64,000 bases of DNA from Palsa-506 sp963836355 (GTDB lineage: Bacteria; Actinomycetota; Actinomycetes; Streptosporangiales; Streptosporangiaceae): positions 744,001 through 808,000 of the forward strand of contig CAWIJO010000002.1 in assembly GCA_963836355.1 (NCBI GenBank), read 5' to 3'. The notes below the pieces were generated by a model. It saw nothing but the letters and a program-made list of their open reading frames with translations. It was not told the origin of the DNA and made no database searches. A program made the translations under genes and the position numbers. Numbering within the stretch: position 1 is the first letter of the stretch; each line of letters opens with the position of its first letter. Of this stretch, positions 17,119 to 28,141 are shown one piece after another.

Positions 17119-17796
17119 TCAATCCCGGCCGGCTGCGGCGGCGCGCTCGGCCATCGCCCGCAGCGACCGGACGGCTGCCGCCGGGTCGTCGGCCTCGTAG
17201 ACTGCTGAGCCAGCCACGAACACATCCGCCCCGGCCTCGGCGCAGCGCCCGATCGTCTCCTCGCTCACCCCGCCGTCCACCTGCAGCCAGATCGCGGTGC
17301 CATAGCTGGCGATGAGCGCACGGGCCCGGCGGATCTTGGGCAGCACCAGGTCAAGGAAATGCTGGCCGCCGAATCCCGGCTCGACGGTCATCAGCAACAG
17401 CATGTCGATCTCGGGCAGCAGGTCAGCGTACGGCTCGACCGGCGTGGCCGGGCTGATCCCGAGCCCGGCCCGCGAGCCTGCCGCCCTGATCTCGCGCAGC
17501 GTCTTGACCGGCGCGCGGGCCGCCTCCGCGTGGATCGTCACGTTCCGGGCACCGGCCTCGGCGTAGCCGGGTGCCCACCGGTCCGGGTCGTCGATCATCA
17601 GGTGACAGTCGAGCGGCAGCCCGGCGTGCTTCAGCAGCGCCTCGACGACCGGCAGCCCGAGGGTCAGGTTCGGCACGAAATGACCGTCCATGACGTCCAC
17701 GTGCAGCCAGTCGGCCACGTCCGCCACGGTCTCGGCCTCGTCAGCGAGCCTGGCGAAGTCGGCGGCGAGAATGCTGGGCGCGATTTGCATCGTCAT
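17119..17796 (-). CDS. rpe: Ribulose-phosphate 3-epimerase
   Basis: Interconverts ribulose 5-phosphate and xylulose 5-phosphate in the pentose phosphate pathway. The 225-residue TIM-barrel protein contains APSILAADFARLADE, HVDVMDGHFVPNLTLG, DCHLMIDDP, TVEPGFGGQHF and VDGGVSEETIG, which supply the metal-binding His/Asp residues and phosphate loop. Start ATG 17796 or the second ATG at 17790. Stands alone between the DGPF gene and a divergent DUF2786 gene. Confidence 0.97.
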   Translation of the reverse strand: MTMQIAPSILAADFARLADEAETVADVADWLHVDVMDGHFVPNLTLGLPVVEALLKHAGLPLDCHLMIDDPDRWAPGYAEAGARNVTIHAEAARAPVKTLREIRAAGSRAGLGISPATPVEPYADLLPEIDMLLLMTVEPGFGGQHFLDLVLPKIRRARALIASYGTAIWLQVDGGVSEETIGRCAEAGADVFVAGSAVYEADDPAAAVRSLRAMAERAAAAGRD

Positions 17797-17947
17797 CTCA
17801 GCAGCCAGTGTAGGACGGGCATGCCAGACTGGCTGCGCCGCCAGCGCGGGCCGGCTGCCCGCGACGGGTGGTGCGGCGAGAATGTCGCAGCCTCAGGCTA
17901 CGTTCGATCTCGTATTCGAATCCCCCGACCGGCAAGGAGGCCGTGAG

Positions 17948-18691
17948 TTGACTCCTGAGGCACCGAGCAAGCTGCTGGACCGCGTTCGCAAGCTGCTGGC
18001 GAAGGCCGAAGACGAGAGCGTGACGCCGCCCGAGGCGCAGGCGCTTACGGCCAAGGCCGCTGAGCTGATGGCGAAGTACGGGATCGACCGGGCGCTGCTC
18101 GCTGCCGACCGGCCGGAGACCGACCATCCCGACAACCGGATCCTGGATATCGAGAACCCGTGGGGGCGGGTGAAGGCGCACCTGCTGTGCGGTCTCGGGT
18201 CAGCGCTGCGCTGCCAGTGCATCGTGCTGACCGGGGCGAAGCCCGGTACCAGGATCCACATGTTCGGCTACGCGTCGGACATCGAGCGGGCAGACCTGCT
18301 GTACACCTCGGTGCTGGTGCAGATGTGGCACGGGCTGGTCGGCGCGGAGGTTCCCGCCTGGAGCAGCAGCCCGCGGGCCTGGCGGCGCAGCTGGCTGCTC
18401 GGTTTCGCTACCGCCGTCATCTCCCGGGTCCGCGCGGCAGAGCACGCGGCCACCTCGGCGGCGACCGCGCCGGCCGCCGCGTCGGGCTCGCGGACCGCGC
18501 TAGTCCTTGCCGACCGGTCGCAGGTGATCAGGCGCAATGTGCAGCAGGCCTATCCGGTGACGCGCACCGCGCGGGTAACCTACAGCGGCAGCGGGTACGG
18601 GGCGGGCTACGCCGAGGGCCAGCGCGCCGATATCGGCGGCAGCAAGCTAGCCAATACCCGGGGCCGCACGCTGACCCGCGCCTCCAGTTAG
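17948..18691 (+). CDS. DUF2786-domain protein
   Basis: The N-terminal 40 residues (LLDRVRKLLAKAEDE, then EAQALTAKAAELMAKYGID) match the DUF2786 helical domain. The rest has no recognised catalytic motif; a middle region (LLCGLGSALRCQCIVLTG ... MFGYASDIERADLLYTSVL) is conserved in actinobacterial members. Function unknown. TTG 17948 is preferred as start: AGGAGG sits at 17935-17940 with ideal spacing. An in-frame ATG at 17882 has no good Shine-Dalgarno. The gene is divergent from rpe, so the promoter should lie in 17797-17940. Confidence 0.85.
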   Translation: MTPEAPSKLLDRVRKLLAKAEDESVTPPEAQALTAKAAELMAKYGIDRALLAADRPETDHPDNRILDIENPWGRVKAHLLCGLGSALRCQCIVLTGAKPGTRIHMFGYASDIERADLLYTSVLVQMWHGLVGAEVPAWSSSPRAWRRSWLLGFATAVISRVRAAEHAATSAATAPAAASGSRTALVLADRSQVIRRNVQQAYPVTRTARVTYSGSGYGAGYAEGQRADIGGSKLANTRGRTLTRASS

Positions 18692-18800
18692 GCCAGCCGC
18701 CCGCTCACCAGCCCCGGCCAGGTGCAGGGGTCACTGCCTGGCCGGCCCGCCGACCTGCTGGCCTTCCTGCGATCTCTAACCCGCCTGCCACCAGGCGCGA

Positions 18801-20345
18801 TCACGATGCCGGGGCAGCGCGGCGCAGCAGCGCGAGGAAGATGCCGTCAGTGCCGTGGCGGTGCGGCCAGAATTGCGCGTAATGACCATCCGGAGCGGGG
18901 CAGCGCAGGCCTGGCACCTCGGGCAGCAGCGCGGGCGCGTCAAGCACCTCGACGTCATCCCTGGCGGCGATGACGGCTGCCACTATCTCGCGGGTCTCGG
19001 CCAGATGCGGAGAGCAGGTCGAGTAGGCAACCACGCCGCCTGGCCTGGCTGCGTCGAGCGCCGCCGTGAGCAGTCCGCATTGCAGCTGGCGGAGCTCGGC
19101 GATATCGGCCGGCCTGCGGCGCCAGCGCGCCTCAGGCCGGCGCCGGAGCGCGCCGAGTCCGGAGCAGGGCACGTCAGCAAGCACCCGGTCGAACACTCCA
19201 TGCCGCCAGGCAGGCACGGTACCGTCAGCCACCACCACGCCGACCCGGCCGGTGCCCGCCGTCGCGGCACGAATCAGCCTCGCCCGGTGCGCGCGCACGT
19301 CGGCCGCGACCAGGAATGCGTCCCGGCCGGCCGCGATTCCGCCGAGCAGCCGCGCCTTGCCGCCCGGTCCGGCGGACAGATCGAGCCAGCGGCTGTCCCG
19401 GCCAGGCAATTCCGTCCTGGTCAGGGCCAGTGCCACGAGCTGACTTGCCTCGTCCTGCACCGAAGCGCGATGCAGGGCGACCGCCGTGATCTTTGCCGGG
19501 TTCCCCTCGGCGAGATGCACGCCGAATGGAGACCAGCGGGCGGGCTCGCTGGCACCGGCGGTTAGCTCCGCCGGGCTGGCGAGGCCGGGGATCGCGCACA
19601 AGGTCACCCGTGGCCGGATGCCGTCGGCGGCGAGGGTGGCCTCAGTCTCGGCCAGGGCGCCGCCGGGATCCTCGCCAAGCGCGGCGAGCAGCGCGGAAAC
19701 AATCCAGCGCGGGTGGCTGTACCTGACGGCCAGGTAGCCGACCGGATCATCCGCGCGGCGCGGGGCGGAGATCTCGGTCCAGGTTGCCAGGTCGCGGGTC
19801 GCTACCTTGCGGAGCACCGCGTTGACGAATCCGGCGGGACGCTGGCCGGCCACGTCCCTGGCCAGGTCCACCGAGGTGGCCACGGCCGCGTGCGCCCGTA
19901 TCCGGGTGGCGAGGAGCTGGTGCGCGCCAAGCCGGAGCACCTGCCGGATCGGCGGGTCGATCTGGTCGAGCGGACGGTCGCTGCAGATGGCGAGGATCGC
20001 GTCGTAGGTCCCCTGGCCGCGCAGCGTTCCGTAGGCGAGCTCGGTGGCCAGCGCCGCATCCCGGCCGGTAAGCCCGCGTTCCCTGAGCACGGACGGCAGC
20101 ATCAGGTTCGCGTACGCGTCCCGGTCGGCCACCGCCCTGAGCACGTCGCAGGCGGCCAGCCGGGCCGGGTCGGCGCGCGAACCGGCTGAAGCCTGGGCAC
20201 GGCCAGCCCGGGGCCTCGTGCCTTGCCTTGCTGACGACCCTGGCCTGGCCGGGCGGCCCTGCTGGGCAGGCCTGGCCGGCCAGGCAGACCCGGCATTCGA
20301 GCCGGGCCGGGCGGACGAGCCTGGCTTGCGCGACTGCGGGGTCAT
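18801..20345 (-). CDS. rsmB: 16S rRNA (cytosine-967 C5) methyltransferase
   Basis: The 514-residue protein has a Gly/Ala/Arg-rich N-terminal extension of about 60 residues, then a NusB-like RNA-binding domain (RAVADRDAYANLMLPSVL, ELAYGTLRGQG, GFVNAVLRKV), then a Rossmann methyltransferase domain. The SAM site appears as SAGPGGKARLL, and both catalytic-region motifs are present: VLADVPCSGLGALRRRPEAR and VVAYSTCSPHLAETREIV. It methylates C967 of 16S rRNA. Its start overlaps the fmt stop, matching the conserved fmt-rsmB pair. Confidence 0.94.
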   Translation of the reverse strand: MTPQSRKPGSSARPGSNAGSAWPARPAQQGRPARPGSSARQGTRPRAGRAQASAGSRADPARLAACDVLRAVADRDAYANLMLPSVLRERGLTGRDAALATELAYGTLRGQGTYDAILAICSDRPLDQIDPPIRQVLRLGAHQLLATRIRAHAAVATSVDLARDVAGQRPAGFVNAVLRKVATRDLATWTEISAPRRADDPVGYLAVRYSHPRWIVSALLAALGEDPGGALAETEATLAADGIRPRVTLCAIPGLASPAELTAGASEPARWSPFGVHLAEGNPAKITAVALHRASVQDEASQLVALALTRTELPGRDSRWLDLSAGPGGKARLLGGIAAGRDAFLVAADVRAHRARLIRAATAGTGRVGVVVADGTVPAWRHGVFDRVLADVPCSGLGALRRRPEARWRRRPADIAELRQLQCGLLTAALDAARPGGVVAYSTCSPHLAETREIVAAVIAARDDVEVLDAPALLPEVPGLRCPAPDGHYAQFWPHRHGTDGIFLALLRRAAPAS

Positions 20346-21282
20346 GTCAGCAGGGCCCCGGCCGGTGACAGCCCGCGCAGCCCCCGCGCCCAGTCCGCGG
20401 CCGGCATCCGCCGCTTGCCGTCCGGCTGGACGTCACCAAGCTGTACGGGCACCGAACCTGTCCCCACGATTGCCGCGGCGCGAATGACGCGCAGCTCACC
20501 GGGTTCGAGCGGCGGGCCAGGCTCGGCGGCTGCGACGCTGGCCAGCGGCCCGAGCTTGAGCCGGACCCCAGCCAGCACGGTCCAGGCCCCTGGCTGCGGT
20601 GTGCAGGCGCGGATAAGCCGGTCGACCGCCGTGGCCGCAGGCCCCAGTCGATCCGCGCGTCCGCTGGCGTGATCTTGGGCGCGAGGCTGATCCCGTCCGG
20701 CGGCTGCGGCCGCGCGATGAGCTCTCCGGATGCGATCCCGTCCATCGTCGCGACCAGCAGGGCTGCGCCCGCTGCCGCGAGCCTGGCGAGCAGGTCACCG
20801 GCCGTGTCGGAGGGCAGTACCGGCTCGGTGAGCACGCCGAACACCGGGCCCGCGTCGAGCTCGGCGACGAGCCGGAACGTGGTCGCCCCGGTGATGTCAT
20901 CGCCGTGCATGATGGCATGCTGCACCGGCGCGGCACCGCGCCAGGCGGGCAGCAAAGAGAAATGCAGGTTGACCCAGCCATGCCGGGGGATGTCCAGGGC
21001 GGCCTGCGGGACAAGCGCGCCATAGGCGGTCACCGCGCAGCAGTCCGGCCCGATCTCGCGCAGCCGCCCCAGGAAGCCGGGATCCCGCGGCCTGGCGGGC
21101 TTGAGCACCTCGAGCCCGGCTGCCCCGGCCCGCTGGGCAACCGGGCTCGGTGCCACCTTCAGACCGCGGCCGGCCGGGGCGTCCGGCCGCGTCACGACGG
21201 CGGCGACCTCGTGGCCCGAGTCGAGCAGGGCCGTGAGCGATGGCACGGCCGCCCCGGGGGTGCCCGCGAAGACGAGGCGCAT
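20342..21282 (-). CDS. fmt: Methionyl-tRNA formyltransferase (frameshifted)
   Basis: Formylates initiator Met-tRNA with 10-formyl-THF. From ATG 21282 the catalytic domain is intact: VFAGTPGAAVPSL, the HGWVNLHFSLLPAWRGAAP core with the catalytic Asn/His, and HGDDITGATTF. The frame breaks after DARIDWG: the C-terminal domain (LIRACTPQPGAWTVLAGV to the stop at 20342) lies in another frame. One extra G in the GGGG opposite 20642-20645 restores IDWGPAATAVDRLIRACTP, the expected junction. Since fmt is normally essential or nearly so and the error is in a homopolymer, a sequencing or assembly error is the likeliest cause. Sits between def and rsmB as in most bacteria. Confidence 0.93.
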
Positions 21283-21286
21283 ACTG

Positions 21287-21832
21287 CTACCGGGCCTCGC
21301 CGTGCAGGGGGTGTGGCGACACCCTGACGGTCGGCACCGGCTCCCCCCACCACTCGGCTGCGCGGATCTCCTTCATGGCCAGCTTGCGCTGCGCCGGGTC
21401 GAGCCGGTCGATGAACAGCACGCCGTCGAGATGGTCAGTCTCATGCTGCACGCAGCGGGCCAGGTGCCCGGTGCCTTCCAGGGTGACCGGCTCGCCGTGC
21501 ATGTTGAAGCCGGTCGCCACCATGCCGAGGGAGCGCTGGGTGGGGAACGCGAGGCCGGGGAACGACAGGCAGCCCTCGTCGTCCGTTTCCTGCTCGGCGG
21601 ATAGGTCGAGCGAAGGGTTGATCAGGTGGCCGAGCACGTCGTCCACGTGGTAGGTGAAGACCCGCAGCCCCACCCCGATCTGCGGCGCGGCCAGGCCGAC
21701 GCCGGGCGCGTCCAGCATCGTCTCGGTCAGGTCCTTGACCAGCCTGCGCAGCTCGGCGTCAAAGTCGCGCACCGGCTCGGCCGGCGTGCGCAGGACCGGG
21801 TCGCCGAAAAGGCGGATCGGCTTGATGCTCAA
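21287..21832 (-). CDS. def: Peptide deformylase
   Basis: Removes the formyl group from nascent proteins. The 181-residue enzyme carries all three motifs: GVGLAAPQIG, EGCLSFPG (Cys metal ligand) and QHETDHLDG (HExxH-type with catalytic Glu). TTG start at 21832, with GGGAAG upstream. Ends four bases before the fmt start, so def, fmt and rsmB form one unit. Confidence 0.96.
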   Translation of the reverse strand: MSIKPIRLFGDPVLRTPAEPVRDFDAELRRLVKDLTETMLDAPGVGLAAPQIGVGLRVFTYHVDDVLGHLINPSLDLSAEQETDDEGCLSFPGLAFPTQRSLGMVATGFNMHGEPVTLEGTGHLARCVQHETDHLDGVLFIDRLDPAQRKLAMKEIRAAEWWGEPVPTVRVSPHPLHGEAR

Positions 21833-21879
21833 CGGACTTCCCTTTCCTGACGACAGCCGCGTATCGCTGGCCGTTCAGT

Positions 21880-23220
21880 CTATGCAGGCTGGCCGTCTGG
21901 GCCAGCCGACGGCGACCTGGCCTTGAATGCTGCCTTACGGGCGGCTCTGGCAACGGTCGGATCCGGATGGTGATCGCTCAGCGCGGTCAGCAGTTCGGTC
22001 ACGGCGGGATGGTCGACCTGCCACAGGCCGGCCACGATCTCCGCCTGCGCATCCGGCGGCAGGTCGGGCAGCAGCTCGGCGACCACGTCCCGCGGGTCAG
22101 CCTCCTCCAGCAATCCGGCGCCAAGATCGACGAGCAGCCAGGTCCGGTCCTCCCGCCGCAGGTCAGCCTCCTCGCCATGCTCGTGCAGCCAGACGGCCGC
22201 GTGCGCGCGCAACACTGGCTCGGCGAGCGCGGACCGGACGGCCGACACAGCGTCGGCGCCGATCCGGTCTAGCACCGCGAACGCGGCGCCGCGCAGCCCC
22301 GGCGAGCCGCGGCCGGCTGCCCGGATCAGCTCGCCGGCCGCCTGTGCGGCAGTCCGGGCCGCAAGCCAGGCTGCGATCTCTGCCTCGCCGTCCTCGGCGT
22401 CGCAGCTAGCCAGGGTGGCCAGCAGCCCCGGGGCGCCGTCCCGGCCACCCCCGCCCAGGACAGGCACATGCCATCCCTGGGACCGGAGCCTGCGGTGCAC
22501 TCCCCAGACGCCGAGCGGTGACAAGGCGACCGTCAGCCCGCCCGCTGACTCGTCGGTGCCGAGCTCCACCACGCCCAGGTCGGCCAGTGCCTCCAGCGCC
22601 CACGACAGCGCGGCAGCCTCGTCGTGGCCGGCCACGGGTTCCGGATCGCCGTGCTTGCGCGCTGTTCCCGCCGCGGCCGCGTAGGCGTCGAACAGGCCCT
22701 CCATCCGGACCGGGCCGCCCACCGTGTAGAGCGCAGTCGCGAGTCCGTCCAGGTCCTCGGCCGTGAGCATCACCTCCAGGGCGCCATGCCAGGCAGCAAG
22801 AACCTCATCGGAGTTACCGGATGCGAGCACGTCAGCGCGGGCGGCCGGGGGGGTCACGGCGTCCGGCTGCGCGATCATCCCGGTCGCCGCGGCAACCCGC
22901 CAGGCCGCCTCTACCTCGCCGGCGGCCAGCTCCAGGTCAGCGGCGGCAGCGGCGGCAGCGGCCGGGTGCAGCGAGCTGCCAGCCCGCAATCCCTGCCGCC
23001 CATGGGACCAGCGGGCCAGGTCGCGCGCGGCGCGCAGCAGTGGCGCGACACGCGCAGCCGCCGCAAGTTCCTCTCGCGGCGCCAGCCGCACCGGCGGAAG
23101 CCGCGGAATATCATCAGGCCTGCATTGCGCTGTTCCGCTGTCCCGGGCGGTCCCGCGCGCATCCGTGCCGGGATGCGGCTGGCCGACCCTCGCGGTCGGG
23201 GTCCTTCGTGAGGTGGCCAC
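21880..23220 (-). CDS. Hypothetical protein with Ala-rich helical repeats
   Basis: The 446-residue product has a basic, low-complexity start and is otherwise Ala/Leu-rich and helical, with no signal peptide or membrane segment. The C-terminal 150 residues show HEAT-like repeating helices (GLRGAAFAVLDRIGADAVSAV, AELLPDLPPDAQAEIVAGLW, VTELLTALSDHHPD). No catalytic motif is recognised. It lies between priA and def on the same strand and is probably co-transcribed. Codon usage looks normal, which supports a real gene. Confidence 0.75.
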   Translation of the reverse strand: MATSRRTPTARVGQPHPGTDARGTARDSGTAQCRPDDIPRLPPVRLAPREELAAAARVAPLLRAARDLARWSHGRQGLRAGSSLHPAAAAAAAADLELAAGEVEAAWRVAAATGMIAQPDAVTPPAARADVLASGNSDEVLAAWHGALEVMLTAEDLDGLATALYTVGGPVRMEGLFDAYAAAAGTARKHGDPEPVAGHDEAAALSWALEALADLGVVELGTDESAGGLTVALSPLGVWGVHRRLRSQGWHVPVLGGGGRDGAPGLLATLASCDAEDGEAEIAAWLAARTAAQAAGELIRAAGRGSPGLRGAAFAVLDRIGADAVSAVRSALAEPVLRAHAAVWLHEHGEEADLRREDRTWLLVDLGAGLLEEADPRDVVAELLPDLPPDAQAEIVAGLWQVDHPAVTELLTALSDHHPDPTVARAARKAAFKARSPSAGPDGQPA

Positions 23221-23251
23221 CCAAGCAACCCTACGGCCTCCGGCGGCCTAG

Positions 23252-25313
23252 TCAGATCAGCTCGGCCGGGTCGAGCTGCAGCCGCACCACACCGGGTTCC
23301 TTCTGAGCGGTACGGACAGCCAGCGCGGCGCGCAAGGCGGCGGCGAGCGCAAGGCCGTCAGAATCTCGGCACCCGGATCAGCGCCCGCACCTGGTCGCCG
23401 CCTGCTCCGGCCGGCGTCCCGGCGCTGGCCAGGGCGCCGGCCCTGGCGCTGGCGCCCCGGCCGGCGGCCTGCTCGTGAGCTGCCGGAACCGGGCCAAGCA
23501 CGTCGGCCCCTGGCGGCAGTGCCGCGGCGGCCAGCACCGCGCGCACCGCCGGCCCTGGCCCTGCCAGCGCCGCCATCCGGACCGCAGGGGGAAACCGGAG
23601 CGTGGCCCGCTCGGCCAGTTCCCGCTCCGCGTGCGTCACCGGGTCCCAGCGGATCAGCGCCTGCACCGCCGGGATGCCCGAGTCGGCAACGACGATTACC
23701 GCACCGCCGTCAGTGGCCGGCCTGACCAGGGCTGCCGCGTTCAGCCACCGGCGCAGCGCCTCCTCGGCGGCGCGCAGGCTGGGCCGCCCGAGCAGTGCCC
23801 AGCCATCGAGCAGGATCGCGGCCGCGTAACCGCCGTCAGCGCGCGGCTCCGCGCCCGGTGTGGCGACGACGACCGCCGCTGCGGACGGCACCTCGCTGAT
23901 GACCTCCGCCCGCCCGGAGGTCCGCACCGGGACCGAGGGGAAGGCACGGCCGAGTTCTTCGGCCGTCCGGCCAGCCCCGGTAACCAGCGCGCGGAGCCCG
24001 GTGTGCCCGCAGGAAGGGCACGCCGGGCTGGCGGCAGGCGCGGCGCACCAGCGGCAGGTCGCGGCCGATCGCGCCGCCTGCAGCGCGAGCGGGCCGCCGC
24101 AGGCGGCGCACATGGCGCGTGCATGGCATCGCTCGCACGCGGCGGCGACCACGTAGCCGCGGCGCGGCACCTGGAACAGCACCGGCCCGCTGGCCAGGGC
24201 ATCCCGGGCAGTGCGCAGCGCGAGGCCAGGCATCCGGGCCGACCGCGCCGCCGGATCCCTGGCAAGTTCCGCGTCGCCGGCCGCCGCGGTTACCAGCGGA
24301 GCATGGCGGCGCACTGCGGCCCGGTCACCGCCCAGCGCGCGGGCCCAGCCGGCCGACATCAGCTGGGTGGCCTCCGCGGTCCGGGCGAAGCCGCCGATCA
24401 GCGCGGCCGCGCCGGCCCGGTGCGCCCGGATGCCGAGCACTTCCCTGGCATGCGGGTAGGGCGCGCGAGGCTCGGCGTGCAGGTCGTCGCCGTCATCCCA
24501 GAGCAGCACCAGGCCAAGGGCGGTGACCGGAGCGAACATAGCGGACCGGGTGCCCGCCACGATCAGCGTCTCGCCGCGCAGCACCTTGAGCCAGCGCCGG
24601 TAGCGCTCGGCCGGGCCAAGGCCCGCCGACAGGCTGACGTGTGAGCCGGCGCCGAGCAGGGCGGTCAGCGCGGTGTCGACGCTGTCCAGGTCCCGGCTGT
24701 CGGGCACGACGGCGATCGCGCCGCGGCCGGCCGCGGCCGCGGTCGCCGCGGCCACCGCGATCTCGCCGGGCCAGTCCGGACCAGGCAAGGCAGACCAGAT
24801 GGCGCGCGGCGCCCGGCCGTCGGCTAGCGCTGCGAGGAAGGCCGGTCCGGTCGGATAGCGGGCCCATCTGCCCGGGGCAGGGCGGGCAGGCCTTTGCGGC
24901 CTGCCGTCCCGGCCTGCCGCCTCTGCGCGGGCGTGCCGGGGCGGGATTGCCAGCCGCAGCACGTCGGCCAGGGTCCCGCCATAGCGGTCGGCGACTGCCC
25001 TGGCCAGGCCGGCGATCTCGGCGGTCAGCACCGGCTCGGGCGATACCACCCGCTCCAGGAAGGACAGACTGCCGTCATGCTCGCTAGCCTCGGCCCGTGC
25101 CAGCAGGTAGCCGCCGGTCAGCCGGCCGGCGAATCGTACCCGGACCCGGGCACCTGGCACCGCGGCCGCCGCCAGCCGCTCCGGGACCAGGTAGTCGAAG
25201 GGCCGGTCGAGGTGAGCCAGCGGCACGTCTACGGCCACTCGCGCGACCGGCAAGGCCGCGGCGACCTTGGCCGGGCGGGGCCGGGCCCGGTCAGCCACGC
25301 CGCGGCGCGGCAC
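23252..25313 (-). CDS. priA: Primosomal protein N' (PriA), C-terminus frameshifted
   Basis: Replication-restart protein. The N-terminal DNA-binding domain (VAVDVPLAHLDRPFDYLVPE) and zinc region (CERCHARAMCAACGGPL, CRWCAAP, ACPSCGHTGLRAL) are clear. As known for actinobacterial PriA, the helicase motifs are degenerate: where Walker A is expected the sequence reads SALPGPDWPGE, and motif II is replaced by LLWDDGDDL, so ATPase activity is doubtful. The uninterrupted frame stops at 23358 right after RALIRVPR; removing one T (AA at 23362-23363 on the plus strand) lets it continue as SDGLALAAALRAALAVRTAQ to QLDPAELI and TGA at 23252, the normal C-terminus. Confidence 0.9.
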
Positions 25314-25319
25314 GGCCGG

Positions 25320-26513
<1,194 letters not shown>

Positions 26514-26594
26514 CTGACTCCCTTTTCGCTGGGACGAGACTATGCGGGGACGAGACTTCGCTGGAGTGTATCCGTATTGTGCCGCCGCCGCCGA

Positions 26595-27794
26595 TCAGCC
26601 AGCCAGCTCAGCAGCCACCATGTCCCAGATCACATCGGCCAGGGCCTCCTTCGATCCGAGCGGGACCTGGGTCTGCGAGCCGTCGGCGGCAAGCACCACG
26701 GCGGCGTTGTCACTGACCCCGAATCCGATCCCCGGGCCGACTTTGTTGACAACGAGTAGATCGCAGCCCTTCGCCGCTATCTTCGCGCGCCCATTTGCGA
26801 GCAGATCATCAGTCTCGGCACCGAATCCCACGATCACCTGGCCCGGCCGCAGCCGGTCGGCGGACAGCTCGCGCAGGATGTCGGGATTAGTCGCGAGCCG
26901 GATTGGCTCCGGCGCGGCCCCGGTCTTCTTGAGCTTCACATCGCTCCTGACCGCCGGCCGGTAATCGGCCACCGCGGCGGCCATGACCACGGCGTCGGCA
27001 TCCGGCGCGGCCGCCCGCACGGCATCGCGCAGCTGCACCGCGGATGTCACGTGCAGGACCCGCGCCCCGGCAGGGTCGGCAAGGTCGACGTTCGCGGCCA
27101 CCAAGGTGACCTTCGCGCCGCGGGCGGCGGCAGTCCGGGCCAGCGCGTAGCCCTGCCGCCCCGACGACCAGTTGCCGATGAACCGGACCGGGTCGAGTTC
27201 CTCCCTGGTGCCGCCGGCGGAGACCACGACCTGGCGCCCGCTGAGGTCGGCGGCGAGCCCGGCGGCGCCGCGCGCCAGCACCCTGACGGCGGCCCGCAGC
27301 AGCTCAGCTGGTTCCGGCAGCCGCCCTGGCCCGGAGTCGCTGCCGGTGAGGCGGCCGGCGGCAGGCGCCAGAACGACCGCGCCGCGGCGGCGCAATGTGG
27401 CCACGTTGGCCTGGGTAGCCGGGTGCTCCCACATCTCGGTATGCATGGCCGGGGCGAACATGACCGGGCAGCGCGCGGTGAGCAGCACCGCGGTGAGCAG
27501 GTCGCCAGACATGCCGGCCGCCGCGCGGGCCATCAGGTCAGCGGTGGCCGGCGCTACCAGCACGAGGTCGGCGTCCTGGCCAAGCCGGACATGCGGAACC
27601 TCGCAGACATCGTCCCAGGAACTGGCGGTAACCGGCCGACCGGACAGGGCCGCCCAGGTGGCCTCCCCGACGAAGCGGAGCGCGTCAGGGGTGGGCACGA
27701 CCCGGACCTCATACCCCGACTCGGTCAGCAGCCGCAGCAGCTCACATGACTTGTAGGCCGCGATACCGGCGCCGACCCCGAGGATGATGCCCAT
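26595..27794 (-). CDS. coaBC: Bifunctional phosphopantothenoylcysteine decarboxylase / phosphopantothenate-cysteine ligase
   Basis: Two consecutive steps of coenzyme A synthesis. The N-terminal FMN-dependent CoaC domain shows GVGAGIAAYKSCELLRLL, VPHVRLGQDADLVLVAPATA and PAMHTEMWEHPATQ; the C-terminal CoaB domain shows SAGGTREELDPVRFIGNWSS and GFGAETDDLLANGRAKI. ATG 27794 is the natural start (MGIILGVGAGIA); a longer frame to 27962 overlaps rpoZ and encodes Arg-rich nonsense. Confidence 0.96.
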   Translation of the reverse strand: MGIILGVGAGIAAYKSCELLRLLTESGYEVRVVPTPDALRFVGEATWAALSGRPVTASSWDDVCEVPHVRLGQDADLVLVAPATADLMARAAAGMSGDLLTAVLLTARCPVMFAPAMHTEMWEHPATQANVATLRRRGAVVLAPAAGRLTGSDSGPGRLPEPAELLRAAVRVLARGAAGLAADLSGRQVVVSAGGTREELDPVRFIGNWSSGRQGYALARTAAARGAKVTLVAANVDLADPAGARVLHVTSAVQLRDAVRAAAPDADAVVMAAAVADYRPAVRSDVKLKKTGAAPEPIRLATNPDILRELSADRLRPGQVIVGFGAETDDLLANGRAKIAAKGCDLLVVNKVGPGIGFGVSDNAAVVLAADGSQTQVPLGSKEALADVIWDMVAAELAG

Positions 27795-27843
27795 GTCAGA
27801 GGCCACCCGGCTACCTGGCTGCCCGGCCAGCGGCCAGGCCCGG

Positions 27844-28113
27844 TCAGGAGGCCGGGGCCTCCGTCGGCTCCGCGGTGAGCAGCCGCTCGCTGATCTCGCG
27901 CAGCGCGATGGACAGCGGCTTTTCCTGCACCCGGGTCTCGACCAGCGGGCCGACGTACTCAAGCATGCCCTCGCCGAGCTGGGCGTAGTAGGCGTTGATC
28001 TGCCTGGCCCGCTTCGAGGCCATGATGACCAGGCCGTACTTGCTGTCGACGACCTTAAGCAGATCGTCGATCGGCGGGTTGATGATGCCTTCCGGGGCGG
28101 GAGTTCCAGCCAC
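27844..28113 (-). CDS. rpoZ: RNA polymerase omega subunit
   Basis: The 89-residue protein contains IINPPIDDLLKVVDSKYGLV followed by the conserved KRARQINAYY, matching actinobacterial omega, which helps assemble RNA polymerase around beta-prime. Located between gmk and coaBC as expected. Confidence 0.97.
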   Translation of the reverse strand: MAGTPAPEGIINPPIDDLLKVVDSKYGLVIMASKRARQINAYYAQLGEGMLEYVGPLVETRVQEKPLSIALREISERLLTAEPTEAPAS

Positions 28114-28141
28114 GTTGCGCCTTCCGTGTTCGGTATCGCGG

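Noticed and set aside
26514..26594. SAM riboswitch upstream of metK
   Set aside because: The 80-bp gap lacks any SAM aptamer core.
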